Assembly (NCBI GenBank): GCA_039767595.1
Contig: JBDNBY010000189.1
Span: 1 to 15,238 of the forward strand
Length of the DNA stretch: 15,238 bases
Direction of reading: 5' to 3'
Source of the DNA: JBDNBY01 sp039767595
GTDB taxonomy: Bacteria > Pseudomonadota > Alphaproteobacteria > Rhodobacterales > Rhodobacteraceae
Part shown: positions 6,621 to 14,675 of the stretch, one piece after another
Layout: each line of letters begins with the position of its first letter
How positions within the stretch are numbered: position 1 is the first letter of the stretch
Made by a program: the position numbers and the translations under genes
Notes under the pieces: model-generated
Seen by the model: only the letters and a program-made list of their open reading frames with translations
Databases searched by the model: none
What the model was told of the DNA's origin: nothing

Positions 6621-7064
6621 ATGTTGGACAATATGCCTCGTGGAACAATCTGTATCGAAGACATTGAAATGGGCATGACCCGTCATGTCTACAAGGAGGT
6701 GACCGACCGCGACATTGAACTCTTTGCCGAAGTGTCAACCGATCGCAATCCTGTGCATCTTGATGAAAGCTATGCCCAAGACACGATGTTCCAAGGGCGC
6801 ATTGCGCACGGTATGCTCACGGCGGGATTAATCTCGGCGGTGATTGGCGAACAATTGCCGGGCCATGGCGCCGTCTATCTGGGCCAAACATTGAAATTTC
6901 TGGCCCCTGTGCGCCCCGGCGATCGGGTCAAAGCCGAAGTCGAAGTGATCGACATCGACCACGCCAAGCGCCGCGTCACACTCGATTGCCGCTGCTTTGT
7001 CGATGGCAAAAAGGTCCTCATGGGCGAGGCCAAAGTTCTCGCTCCGTCACAAAAATTCGACTGA
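6621..7064 (+). CDS. MaoC-type (R)-specific enoyl-CoA hydratase
   Basis: A 147-residue single hot-dog-fold hydratase. The hydratase-2 motif is clear: STDRNPVHLD with catalytic Asp41 and His46, then GRIAHGMLTAGL (59-70). Proteins of this type (PhaJ-like) add water to trans-2-enoyl-CoA to give (R)-3-hydroxyacyl-CoA, linking fatty acid oxidation to polyhydroxyalkanoate or other acyl pathways. The length is close to PhaJ (about 135-160). The start ATG 6621 has a strong GGAGGAG at 6609-6615. It is 84 bases after the HAD gene and 50 bases before ribF. The true substrate is uncertain; related MaoC proteins act on mesaconyl- or other acyl-CoAs. Confidence 0.88.
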   Translation: MLDNMPRGTICIEDIEMGMTRHVYKEVTDRDIELFAEVSTDRNPVHLDESYAQDTMFQGRIAHGMLTAGLISAVIGEQLPGHGAVYLGQTLKFLAPVRPGDRVKAEVEVIDIDHAKRRVTLDCRCFVDGKKVLMGEAKVLAPSQKFD

Positions 7065-7114
7065 TCGCATCGCACGGCTTGCCATAGGGCGATTGGCACG
7101 ATACCTCGCTAGCC

Positions 7115-8062
7115 ATGCAGATTATTCGCACGCTCTTTGACCGCCCCAAGGCCCTCTCTCATGCCGTTGCTGCCATTGGCAATTTCGACGGCGTGCATAA
7201 GGGGCATCTTGCGATCCTTGATCATGTCAAACAGATCGCCGCGCGCTCTGGGCGCCCTTCCAGCGTGCTGACCTTTTCCCCCCATCCGCGGCGGTTTTTT
7301 CAGCCCCATATCGCGCCGTTTGAATTGATGAGTCCGGCGGCCAAACACGCCCGCCTTGCCGCCCTTGGGCTCGATGCCGTGTTCGACATCCCCTTTAACG
7401 GGGATCTGGCGCAGCTCAGCGCCCATGCCTTTGCCCAAGATGTCCTCAAAGAGGGCCTCGATCTGAGCCATGTGATCGTCGGCGATGATTTCCACTTTGG
7501 CAAAGGCCGCGCCGGCACGCCCGATACATTGCGCGCGCTGGGGGCCGATCTGGGCTTTGATGTCACTGTGATGCCCGAAATTGATCTCGACGGAGGGCGG
7601 ATTTCCTCATCGACCATTCGCGCGGCCCTCGCCAAGGGGGATCTGCGCACGGCCAATGCCATGCTGGGCCATCGCCACCGATACCAAGGGCCCGTCATCC
7701 ACGGCGAAAAGCGTGGCCGCGAATTGGGATATCCGACGGCAAATATGGATGTCACGGGGCTGCATTTGGCAAAGTTCGGTGTCTATGCCGTCGAAGTCAC
7801 GGTTTGTGATGGCCCCCATCAGGGCCGATACCACGGCGCGGCCTCGCTCGGCGTGCGGCCGATGTTTGGCGAGAATACGCCCAATCTTGAAACCTTTATC
7901 TTTGATTTCAAAGGCGATCTATATGGGGCCGAAGTCTCCATCGCGTTGGTCGAATTTTTGCGCCCTGAGGAAAATTTTGCCTCGCTCGAAGGGTTGATGG
8001 ATCAAATGGCCCATGACTGCGCCACCGCGCGCGCGATTTTGGAAACCACATGTCCGATCTAA
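7115..8062 (+). CDS. ribF: Bifunctional riboflavin kinase / FAD synthetase
   Basis: A 315-residue cytosolic enzyme that phosphorylates riboflavin to FMN and adenylates FMN to FAD. The N-terminal nucleotidyltransferase half shows GNFDGVHKGH (22-31) and ISSSTIR (163-169). The C-terminal flavokinase half shows GRELGYPTAN (201-210), with PTAN binding ATP/Mg. The length is normal for the family. The start ATG 7115 gives the usual N-terminus, but no good Shine-Dalgarno precedes it, and a stop in frame at 7085 limits any extension. I see no FMN riboswitch in the 50-base leader. Its last 13 bases overlap the next gene, suggesting coupled translation. Confidence 0.96.
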   Translation: MQIIRTLFDRPKALSHAVAAIGNFDGVHKGHLAILDHVKQIAARSGRPSSVLTFSPHPRRFFQPHIAPFELMSPAAKHARLAALGLDAVFDIPFNGDLAQLSAHAFAQDVLKEGLDLSHVIVGDDFHFGKGRAGTPDTLRALGADLGFDVTVMPEIDLDGGRISSSTIRAALAKGDLRTANAMLGHRHRYQGPVIHGEKRGRELGYPTANMDVTGLHLAKFGVYAVEVTVCDGPHQGRYHGAASLGVRPMFGENTPNLETFIFDFKGDLYGAEVSIALVEFLRPEENFASLEGLMDQMAHDCATARAILETTCPI

Positions 8063-8502
8063 GGGAAAAATTCTGGGACACCGTGCCCCTTGATCAAATG
8101 ACAAATGCCGAATGGGAGGCCCTGTGCGATGGCTGCGGCAAATGTTGTTTGAATAAAATCGAAAACGAAGACGACGGGCGCGTGTTTTTAACCTCTGTGG
8201 CCTGCCGCCTGTTCGACGACCAAACCTGCCGCTGTCGCAGCTATGAAACACGGCACGATTTTGTGCCCGAATGCATTGTCATGAGCCAAAAAACCATCGC
8301 CGAGCATGCCTATTGGATGCCGCGCAGCTGTGCCTATCGGCGTCTGTATTTAGGTGAGGGTCTGCCGGACTGGCATCCTTTGAAAACAGGCGATCCCAAT
8401 TCCGTACACGACGCGGGTGTGTCGCTCCAAGGTCAGACTGTCTCAGAAGAAGACATTCATGATGACGATTGGGAAGACCATATTATAGGAGAAGTGCGAT
8501 GA
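8050..8502 (+). CDS. YcgN/UPF0260 family cysteine-cluster protein
   Basis: A 150-residue protein with a conserved N-terminal cysteine cluster CDGCGKCC (Cys26, 29, 32, 33). More cysteines follow at 52, 60, 62, 75 and 94, together enough to bind zinc or an iron-sulfur cluster. This pattern, and the start LREKFWDTVPL, fit the UPF0260 (YcgN) family, whose function is not established. No signal peptide or membrane segment is seen. The tail is acidic (EEDIHDDDWEDH). The start ATG 8050 lies inside ribF (13-base overlap) and the stop TGA overlaps the ATG of the next gene (ATGA), so three genes are translationally linked. Confidence 0.88.
   Translation: MSDLREKFWDTVPLDQMTNAEWEALCDGCGKCCLNKIENEDDGRVFLTSVACRLFDDQTCRCRSYETRHDFVPECIVMSQKTIAEHAYWMPRSCAYRRLYLGEGLPDWHPLKTGDPNSVHDAGVSLQGQTVSEEDIHDDDWEDHIIGEVR
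8487..8491 (+). promoter_or_regulatory. Ribosome binding site that sets the threonine aldolase start
   Basis: AGGAG at 8487-8491 lies seven bases before ATG 8499. The frame is open further up, but only from 8499 does the protein match the family (IFTSDNASGTHP). Confidence 0.7.
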
Positions 8503-9542
8503 TTTTCACCTCAGATAACGCTAGCGGCACGCATCCCAACGTCATGAGCGCCCTCAGCGCCGCCAATGAAGGCTATTTCAGCAGCTACGGCGCCGATCCC
8601 ATTATGGACGAGGTGCGCGCGCAAATCCGTGACCTCTTTGAGGCCCCTCATGCCGAAGTGCATCTTGTGGCCACGGGCACGGCGGCGAACTCTTTGATCC
8701 TTGGCACGTTGGTCGCCCCCTATCAGACGATCTATGCCGCGCCAAATTCGCATATCCAAGTGGACGAATGCAACGCCCCAGAGTTCTATGCCGGCGGCGC
8801 CAAAATTACCTTGATCGGGGATGAGGATAAAATCGCCCCTCCGGCGCTTGAGGCGAAGATGGCACATCTGAGTACATTTGGCGTGCATGGCCCGCAGCAC
8901 GGCGCGCTGTCGATCACACAAGTGACTGAATTTGGACAGCTTTACACGCTAGATCACATTCAATCCCTATGCGACATTGCGCATCGCTATGGGGCCCGCA
9001 CGCATTTAGATGGGGCTAGATTTGCAAATGCCATCGCCGCCTTGGGCTGTAGCGCCGCGGACATGACATGGAAATCGGGCATCGATAGCGTCAGTTTTGG
9101 CGGCACCAAGAACGGCCTGATGGGTGTAGAGGCCTGCGTCTTTTTCGATGCCGAGGCGGCCGCGTCCTTTGAATTTCGTCGCAAACGCGGGGCGCATTTA
9201 TTTTCCAAACACCGCTATTTAAGCGCGCAAATGAACGCCTATCTCACAGGTGATCTTTGGCACGAATTGGCAACGCATAGCAATGCAATGGGCGCGCGTC
9301 TGGCGGCGGGCTTGGCGCAGAAATCCGACGTGAAGATCCTCAATGCAGTTGAGGCCAATATGATCTTTGTCTCAATGCCGCGCCGCTTGCACCAAGAGCT
9401 GCACGCAGGCGGGGCGCAGTATTACCTGATGCATGACGATGTCGATCACGGCCCTGCGGATGAATGGATCACGGGCCGCCTTGTCACCAGCTGGTGCACG
9501 CAAGAGAGCGATGTAGATCGCTTTCTCGCGCTGATTGGTTAA
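8499..9542 (+). CDS. ltaE: Low-specificity L-threonine aldolase
   Basis: A 347-residue PLP enzyme of the fold-type I aldolase family, cleaving L-threonine or L-allo-threonine to glycine and acetaldehyde. Seen: the N-terminal SDNASGTHP, GTAANSL for cofactor phosphate contact (60-66), His85 in the SHIQVDE stretch that stacks on PLP, HLDGAR with Asp171 and Arg174, and the Schiff-base lysine Lys204 in SFGGTKNG. The length matches other bacterial LtaE (about 330-350). The ATG overlaps the stop of the YcgN-type gene by four bases. The gene ends three bases from the stop of the convergent gshA. Stereospecificity toward the allo form cannot be read from sequence. Confidence 0.92.
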   Translation: MIFTSDNASGTHPNVMSALSAANEGYFSSYGADPIMDEVRAQIRDLFEAPHAEVHLVATGTAANSLILGTLVAPYQTIYAAPNSHIQVDECNAPEFYAGGAKITLIGDEDKIAPPALEAKMAHLSTFGVHGPQHGALSITQVTEFGQLYTLDHIQSLCDIAHRYGARTHLDGARFANAIAALGCSAADMTWKSGIDSVSFGGTKNGLMGVEACVFFDAEAAASFEFRRKRGAHLFSKHRYLSAQMNAYLTGDLWHELATHSNAMGARLAAGLAQKSDVKILNAVEANMIFVSMPRRLHQELHAGGAQYYLMHDDVDHGPADEWITGRLVTSWCTQESDVDRFLALIG

Positions 9543-9545
9543 GTT

Positions 9546-10916
9546 TTAATACGCGTGCGCGGCGTAGATTTTGCTCAGATCGCCGTTCCACGTCTCTTGA
9601 TAATCGTGCAACAGATCATCGGCCAACGTGCGCCCTGTCTCTACGCTTTCCTCAAGCGCATTGAGGAAATGGGTTTCATCCGCGACCAAGCCACCGGCGC
9701 CCGCACGCGCCCGTTTGGCCAAACCGCGCTTGGCAATGGCTACGCATTGGCGGGCCAGCTCGTGCATATTCAGATCACCGACGCGGGCGCGCAGCCCCTC
9801 TTGCGAGGCTACGACGCGCAGCCCCTCTCGAGTTTCAGCATCCCATGATTTACAAAGATCCCATGCGGCATCCAAGCTCTCTTGATCATACATCAAGCCC
9901 ACCCAAAACGCTGGCAGTGCACATAACCGCCGCCACGGGCCGCCATCGGCGCCGCGCATTTCCATGTATTTCTTGATCCGCGCTTCTGGGAAAATTGTTG
10001 TCAGGTGATCGGCCCAATCGCTGAGCGTTGGGAGTTCGCCGGGCAACGCAGGCAACTCACCTTTTAGAAAATCGCGGAAGGATTGCCCCAGCGCATTGAT
10101 ATAGACCCCATCGCGATAGACAAAATACATCGGCACATCGAGGGCATAATCCACCCATTGATCAAATCCAAACCCTTGATCAAAGATAAACGGTAGCATC
10201 CCCGTGCGCGCATCATCCAAATGCCGCCAAACATTGGCCCGCCAGCTTTGATGCCCATTGGGTTTGCCATCCAAAAACGGCGAATTGGCAAAAAGCGCCG
10301 TCGCCACAGGTTGCAAGGCGACCGCTGTGCGCAGTTTTTGCACCATATCCCCCTCGGAGGCAAAGTCCAAATTCACTTGGACCGTGCAGGTGCGATACAT
10401 CATGGTTTTGCCCATAGTGCCGACACTGTCCATGTATTCAGTCATCAAACGATAGCGCCCCTTGGGCATGACGGGCATATCTTCGTGTTTCCAAATCGGG
10501 GCTGCGCCCAATCCGATAAAGCCAACGCCGATCTCATCTGCGATGGATTTCACCTCGCGCAGATGGTCGTTCACTTCATCACAGGTTTCATGGATCGTCT
10601 CAAGCGGCGCACCAGACAGCTCCAGCTGCCCCCCTGGCTCGAGCGACACATTGGCCCCGCCTTTGGTCAATCCAATGAGGTTATCTGCCTCGCGCACTTC
10701 GGCCCAGCCGTGACGATCGCGCAGCCCTTCGAGCATGGCAAGGATCGACCGATCACCAGCGTAGGGCAGCGGCTTGTGCGTGTCTTTGCAAAAGCCGAAC
10801 TTCTCATGCTCTGTGCCAATGCGCCAATCGTTTTTAGGGGTGCAGCCGCTTTCGAGATAGCTGGCGAGATCATTAAAGCTTTCGATGGTGCCACCACCGG
10901 ATTGTGGAATAGACAT
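9546..10916 (-). CDS. gshA: Glutamate-cysteine ligase, plant/alphaproteobacterial type
   Basis: A 456-residue ATP-dependent ligase that makes gamma-glutamylcysteine, the first step of glutathione synthesis. Signature stretches are IGTEHEKFGF (33-42, metal/glutamate-binding acidic residues), LEPGGQLELSGAP, and YMDSVGTMGKTMMYRTCTVQ. Further on are FANSPFLDGKPNG and YMEMRGADGGPW. The length and motifs place it in the plant-like GCS2-related family rather than the E. coli-type GshA. The C-terminus ends YAAHAY. The start ATG 10916 is preceded by AAAGGGGG. rsmE lies 73 bases upstream on the same strand, so the pair may be cotranscribed, though a possible promoter exists in the gap. Confidence 0.96.
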   Translation of the reverse strand: MSIPQSGGGTIESFNDLASYLESGCTPKNDWRIGTEHEKFGFCKDTHKPLPYAGDRSILAMLEGLRDRHGWAEVREADNLIGLTKGGANVSLEPGGQLELSGAPLETIHETCDEVNDHLREVKSIADEIGVGFIGLGAAPIWKHEDMPVMPKGRYRLMTEYMDSVGTMGKTMMYRTCTVQVNLDFASEGDMVQKLRTAVALQPVATALFANSPFLDGKPNGHQSWRANVWRHLDDARTGMLPFIFDQGFGFDQWVDYALDVPMYFVYRDGVYINALGQSFRDFLKGELPALPGELPTLSDWADHLTTIFPEARIKKYMEMRGADGGPWRRLCALPAFWVGLMYDQESLDAAWDLCKSWDAETREGLRVVASQEGLRARVGDLNMHELARQCVAIAKRGLAKRARAGAGGLVADETHFLNALEESVETGRTLADDLLHDYQETWNGDLSKIYAAHAY

Positions 10917-10947
10917 TTCTGCCCCCTTTATAAAATAATCTCTGACG

Positions 10948-10974
10948 GTTGTATTGCTTTTGCCGCGCTGTCAA
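10948..10974 (-). promoter_or_regulatory. Possible promoter between rsmE and gshA
   Basis: On the minus strand a perfect TTGACA (10969-10974) is followed after 15 bases by TACAAC (10948-10953), a four-of-six -10 match. The spacing is shorter than optimal. It would give gshA its own start about 30 bases ahead of the ATG. Confidence 0.3.
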
Positions 10975-10989
10975 CCACTTTGGCAGCGC

Positions 10990-11742
10990 TCAGGCGCGCC
11001 AATCGCCGACCTGTGATTGCCAAAGCGTGATCGCCGCAACCGCCGCCGTATCCGCCCGCAAGATGCGCGGCCCTAAATTCAATCGATGGCAAAAGGGCAG
11101 CGCTCGCAGATCTGTACGCTCTTGGTGCGAAAACCCGCCCTCTGGCCCAATCAAAATCGCCGCTGGCCCCGCAGGCAGAGACGGGCGCTCGACTTGGGGC
11201 TGGATCTGCACCTCTTCATGCGCAGTCGCCTCATCGGCAAAGAACAATCTGCGCCCCTCGGGCCAATCACGCATAATTTGCGAGAGGGGTTTGAGATCAT
11301 CCACCTGCGCCACATACGTGGCCTCGCATTGCTCAGCCGCCTCAAGGGCATGAGCCTGTAGCCGGTCTTGGCGGATGCGTTCAGAATTCGTATGCGCCGT
11401 TTGCACAGGGCAAATCCGCGCCACCCCCAATTCCGCCGCCTTTTCCACAATAAAATCGGTGCGCGTCTTTTTGATTGGCGCAAAGAGCAGCCATAGATCC
11501 GCCGGCGCCCCTTGGGCCGCGGTGCGCGCAATCACGGCAAGATCGGCATTGCGTTTATTGCCCGATGCGATCTGCGCCAGCCATGCCCCATCGCGGCCAT
11601 TGAACACTGTGACATGATCCCCCACAGACAGGCGCATCACCGTCATGAGATAATGCGCTTGATCTTTGGGCAAGGCGATGGTTTGACCTTGGGCAAGATC
11701 ATGTTCAACATAAAGGCGCGTTTTGGGCGATGACGCAGACAC
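10990..11742 (-). CDS. rsmE: 16S rRNA (uracil-1498 N3)-methyltransferase RsmE
   Basis: A 250-residue SPOUT-class methyltransferase that methylates U1498 of 16S rRNA in the 30S decoding region using S-adenosylmethionine. The N-terminal PUA-like part has HYLMTVMRLSVGDHVTVFNG. The knotted SPOUT part has KKTRTDFIVEKAAELGV, ILIGPEGGFS and LGPRILRADTAAVAAI, the last two forming the cofactor-binding knot. I chose GTG at 11742 because AAGAGGT lies five bases ahead and it gives the usual N-terminus. An ATG at 11838 would add 32 unlike residues and run deep into ubiA. The start overlaps the divergent ubiA start by 13 bases. Confidence 0.94.
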   Translation of the reverse strand: MSASSPKTRLYVEHDLAQGQTIALPKDQAHYLMTVMRLSVGDHVTVFNGRDGAWLAQIASGNKRNADLAVIARTAAQGAPADLWLLFAPIKKTRTDFIVEKAAELGVARICPVQTAHTNSERIRQDRLQAHALEAAEQCEATYVAQVDDLKPLSQIMRDWPEGRRLFFADEATAHEEVQIQPQVERPSLPAGPAAILIGPEGGFSHQERTDLRALPFCHRLNLGPRILRADTAAVAAITLWQSQVGDWRA

Positions 11743-12710
11743 GAAAGACCTCTTGTGATAACAATACGCACGCCACAGGCGCGGTATCCGACGCAGTTCA
11801 TGGCAATTGGGTAGACCGCGTTGCCCCCCCATTTGCAAGACCTTTCTTGCGGCTGTCGCGTGCAGATCGCCCGATTGGGACGTGGTTGTTGTTTATTCCG
11901 TGCGTGTGGGGCGTGTTTTTTGGCGCGCTCGAGGCGCAGCGCCCGCTGATCGATACGCTCTGGGTGTGCTGTGCTTGCGCGCTGGGGGCGTGGTTGATGC
12001 GCGGGGCGGGCTGTACTTGGAATGATTTCACCGACCGCGACTTCGATGCGCAGGTCGAGCGTACACGATCGCGGCCCCTGCCCTCGGGCCAAGTTAGCGC
12101 CAAAGCGGCGCTCATTTGGATGGCGGCGCAAGCGGCGCTGGCCTTGGGATTATTGCTCACATTAGCGCCATTGACGATTTTCACGGCGCTTGGATCCATT
12201 GGGTTTGTGTTGATCTACCCGTTTGCCAAACGCTTTACATGGTGGCCCCAAGTGTTCTTGGGGCTTGCCTTTAATTGGGGTGTTTGGGTCGGCTATGTCG
12301 AAATGACGGGCACGTTCAGTGTGACGCCCGCGATCCTCTATGCCGCTGGCATCCTCTGGACCCTCTTTTACGATACGATCTATGCCTATCAAGACATAGA
12401 AGATGACGCTTTGATCGGCGTCAAATCCACGGCGCGCCGCTTTGGCGATCATCCGCGCCCTTGGCTTGCCTCGTTTATAGTTGGGGTGAGCGGGCTGCTG
12501 ATGATCGCGATATTGACACTCCCCGGCGCATCTTGGAGTGCTGTGGTCTTGATGATCATTGGCGTCGCCGCGATGACAGCGCATCTCGTGTGGCAATTGT
12601 ACCAACTCGAACTGGCCAACCGTACGATTTTATTGGCGCTTTTTCGCTCAAATCGCAACGCAGGCCTATGCTTGGCCGCAGGGACTTGCGCTGCGATATT
12701 GATAGGTTAA
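11730..12710 (+). CDS. ubiA: 4-hydroxybenzoate octaprenyltransferase
   Basis: A 326-residue integral membrane prenyltransferase that attaches the polyprenyl chain to 4-hydroxybenzoate in ubiquinone synthesis. Both Asp-rich Mg-diphosphate motifs are present: NDFTDRDFDAQVERTRSRPL, and YDTIYAYQDIEDDALIGVKS. About eight hydrophobic helices surround them. The N-terminal cytosolic part (GNWVDRVAPPFARPFLRLSRADRPIG) resembles alphaproteobacterial UbiA. ATG 11730 is the only plausible start I find; no good Shine-Dalgarno precedes it. Because rsmE starts at 11742 on the other strand, the ubiA promoter and leader must lie within rsmE coding sequence. ompA-family gene follows after 51 bases. Confidence 0.94.
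   Translation: MTQTRKTSCDNNTHATGAVSDAVHGNWVDRVAPPFARPFLRLSRADRPIGTWLLFIPCVWGVFFGALEAQRPLIDTLWVCCACALGAWLMRGAGCTWNDFTDRDFDAQVERTRSRPLPSGQVSAKAALIWMAAQAALALGLLLTLAPLTIFTALGSIGFVLIYPFAKRFTWWPQVFLGLAFNWGVWVGYVEMTGTFSVTPAILYAAGILWTLFYDTIYAYQDIEDDALIGVKSTARRFGDHPRPWLASFIVGVSGLLMIAILTLPGASWSAVVLMIIGVAAMTAHLVWQLYQLELANRTILLALFRSNRNAGLCLAAGTCAAILIG
11748..11754 (-). promoter_or_regulatory. Ribosome binding site that sets the rsmE start
   Basis: On the minus strand AAGAGGT (11748-11754) stands five bases before GTG 11742. It lies inside the first codons of ubiA on the other strand, and supports this GTG as the true start. Confidence 0.65.
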
Positions 12711-12751
12711 TTGCAATTTGCGGGCGCGCTGGGTACATATATCGCCACGTT

Positions 12752-12758
12752 GGGGGAA
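12752..12758 (+). promoter_or_regulatory. Ribosome binding site that sets the OmpA-family gene start
   Basis: GGGGGAA at 12752-12758 stands just before ATG 12762. A TTG at 12711 is in frame but lies right behind the ubiA stop and would put a hydrophilic stretch before the membrane segment. Confidence 0.6.
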
Positions 12759-12761
12759 AAT

Positions 12762-14675
12762 ATGCGAATTTCGATGATGCTGAAACTGGCGGGGATCTTT
12801 TGCGCGGCAGGTTTGGCGTGCTTTTTAGGCGCGCGCCAGTCGGTGACCTTGCTTGAGGGCGTCACGCAGCGGCAAGTCGAGTTAACCTTTGCCCAAGACG
12901 GAATCACATGGGCCAGCGTTGATACCAATGGCCTACAGGTCTTTATCATCGGCACCGCCAATGATGAGGCGGCGCGGTTTTCCGCAATCTCATCGGCATC
13001 CACTGTGGTAGACGCCGCGCGAGTGATCGACCAAGTGAGCATTGCTGACAAGAACGATTTTATCCTATCAGATTATGCGCTTGAAATCCTGCGCAGCAAA
13101 TCTGGCGTCACGTTGATGGGATTGGTGCCCAAAACCATTGCGCGCGATGCGCTGGTGCGCGCGGTCTCTGATGCGGCAGATCAGGCCCCTGTCTCGGATC
13201 TATTGGATATTGCCGATCACCCTGAGCCGGATCTGTGGAGCGAAGCGGTTGGCTTTGCAGTCTCGGCGATCCGCGAGTTTGAGCGCGCCAAAGTCTCAGT
13301 CCGCCCAGATGGGGTCAGTGTCACAGCCACGGCGACCTCTGCACAGGCGCGCAGTGCCGGCCTTGGTAAACTGCAGCGCACCATGCCAGATGGGCTTAAT
13401 GTGACATTCGACATTACAGCGCCCCGCCCTGTGATCAGCCCGTTCGTCCTACGGGCCGTATATGACGCAGACGGGTATCGCTATGATGCCTGCTCTGCCC
13501 CTGATCAGGCCGCGGCCAATCGATTGATTGAGGCGGGCCGCGCATTTGGCCTTGATGCTGAGACGCCCTGCTCGATTGGGCTGGGCATGCCGACGGTGAC
13601 TTGGGTCGATGGGGCCATCGCCGCGGCGCAGGCGCTCGGGGCTTTGGGCCAAGGGCAGCTCAATGTCATTGACACCGATGTTGCCCTCACGGCGACGGCG
13701 CAGGCTGATCCCGACCTCTACGAGCGTGTCACCTCGAACCTTGAGCGCGCCCTCAAAGAGCCGCTGGCCCTCTATGCAACGCGAATTGATCGCAGCAAAG
13801 AAGACATCTTATCGGAGCTTGAATTTCTCATCACCCGCGATGAAAACGGCGCCGTCCTCGCCGCAGGCGCCCTCGCTACGGAACTCGATCGCGATATGGC
13901 GCGCTCTGTGGCCGCCGCCGCCTTTGGCGCGGATAACTTGACCCTCGAAATTGAACTCGAGCCGCAAGTGCCCGCCACATGGGTGCAGCGCGTGCTCACG
14001 GCGATGCGCGCACTCGATCTCTTGGAATACGGCCACGTGGGGGTCAGTGTCGATCAATTCACCATCAGCGGCGGCAGTTATGATCCCGCCGCGGGGCAAA
14101 TGCTCACGGCATTGATCACTGAATATCTGGGCGACGGGAGCCTCTATGATTTGAATATCAGCACCTTGACCCGCCCCGTTGTTGAAGTTGAGACGATTGA
14201 TCCGCAGACCTGCCTCGCCTCGCTTCAAACGGCGTTAGACGGGCGCAAGTTGAACTTTGAACCAGGCTCGGCGCGTCTGGATGTGCAAGCGCGCGATATT
14301 TTAGACGATATCGCGGATGTGCTCAAACCTTGCCCTGATCTGCCTTTGCAAATCAACGGCTACACCGATAGCCAAGGCAGAGCTGAGATGAACCAAGCGC
14401 TCTCGCAACAGCGGGCCGAAACGGTCATGTCTGAATTGCGGTTGCGCCGTATTTTGACCAGCACCTTCCGCGCCCAAGGCTTGGGCGAAGAAAACCCTAT
14501 CGCCGATAATGACACCGAAGAGGGGCGCGAAGCCAATCGCCGCATTGAATTCACCCTCTATGACCGTGAGGCCGAGACAGCGGATCAAACGGATCCAGCC
14601 CCGAGCAACGAGCCACAAACCAATACGCAGGACGTGCCTCAGCCGTCCGATAACGAAAGTGACGCCAATGGATAG
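12762..14675 (+). CDS. OmpA-family envelope protein with repeated BON-like modules
   Basis: A 637-residue protein. Residues 6-22 are hydrophobic: a signal anchor or signal peptide. Three similar modules follow at about 112-200, 240-320 and 361-444. Each has a 'G-(V/A)-x-L-x-G' strand start or equivalent, a central Trp (in LWSEAV, VTWVDG, ATWVQR), an Ala/Leu helix, and a valine-rich strand; they look BON-like. Residues about 497-601 form an OmpA peptidoglycan-binding domain, with NGYTDSQGRAEMNQALSQQR and GLGEENP...NRRIEF. The tail (604-637) is acidic and Pro/Gln/Asn rich. I infer a periplasmic, peptidoglycan-binding protein anchored to a membrane. The overall BON-plus-OmpA plan recalls mycobacterial OmpATb. 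ATG 12762 is preceded by GGGGGAA. Its function is unknown. Confidence 0.88.
   Translation: MRISMMLKLAGIFCAAGLACFLGARQSVTLLEGVTQRQVELTFAQDGITWASVDTNGLQVFIIGTANDEAARFSAISSASTVVDAARVIDQVSIADKNDFILSDYALEILRSKSGVTLMGLVPKTIARDALVRAVSDAADQAPVSDLLDIADHPEPDLWSEAVGFAVSAIREFERAKVSVRPDGVSVTATATSAQARSAGLGKLQRTMPDGLNVTFDITAPRPVISPFVLRAVYDADGYRYDACSAPDQAAANRLIEAGRAFGLDAETPCSIGLGMPTVTWVDGAIAAAQALGALGQGQLNVIDTDVALTATAQADPDLYERVTSNLERALKEPLALYATRIDRSKEDILSELEFLITRDENGAVLAAGALATELDRDMARSVAAAAFGADNLTLEIELEPQVPATWVQRVLTAMRALDLLEYGHVGVSVDQFTISGGSYDPAAGQMLTALITEYLGDGSLYDLNISTLTRPVVEVETIDPQTCLASLQTALDGRKLNFEPGSARLDVQARDILDDIADVLKPCPDLPLQINGYTDSQGRAEMNQALSQQRAETVMSELRLRRILTSTFRAQGLGEENPIADNDTEEGREANRRIEFTLYDREAETADQTDPAPSNEPQTNTQDVPQPSDNESDANG

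Noticed and set aside
7065..7114. An FMN riboswitch ahead of ribF
   Set aside because: The gap is only 50 bases and contains none of the conserved riboswitch blocks; it is too short for one.
10221..11030. A long + strand open frame (about 269 codons) opposite gshA
   Set aside because: It lies antisense to a well-supported gshA and its protein has no recognisable domain. In GC-rich genes the opposite strand often stays open, so this is a shadow.
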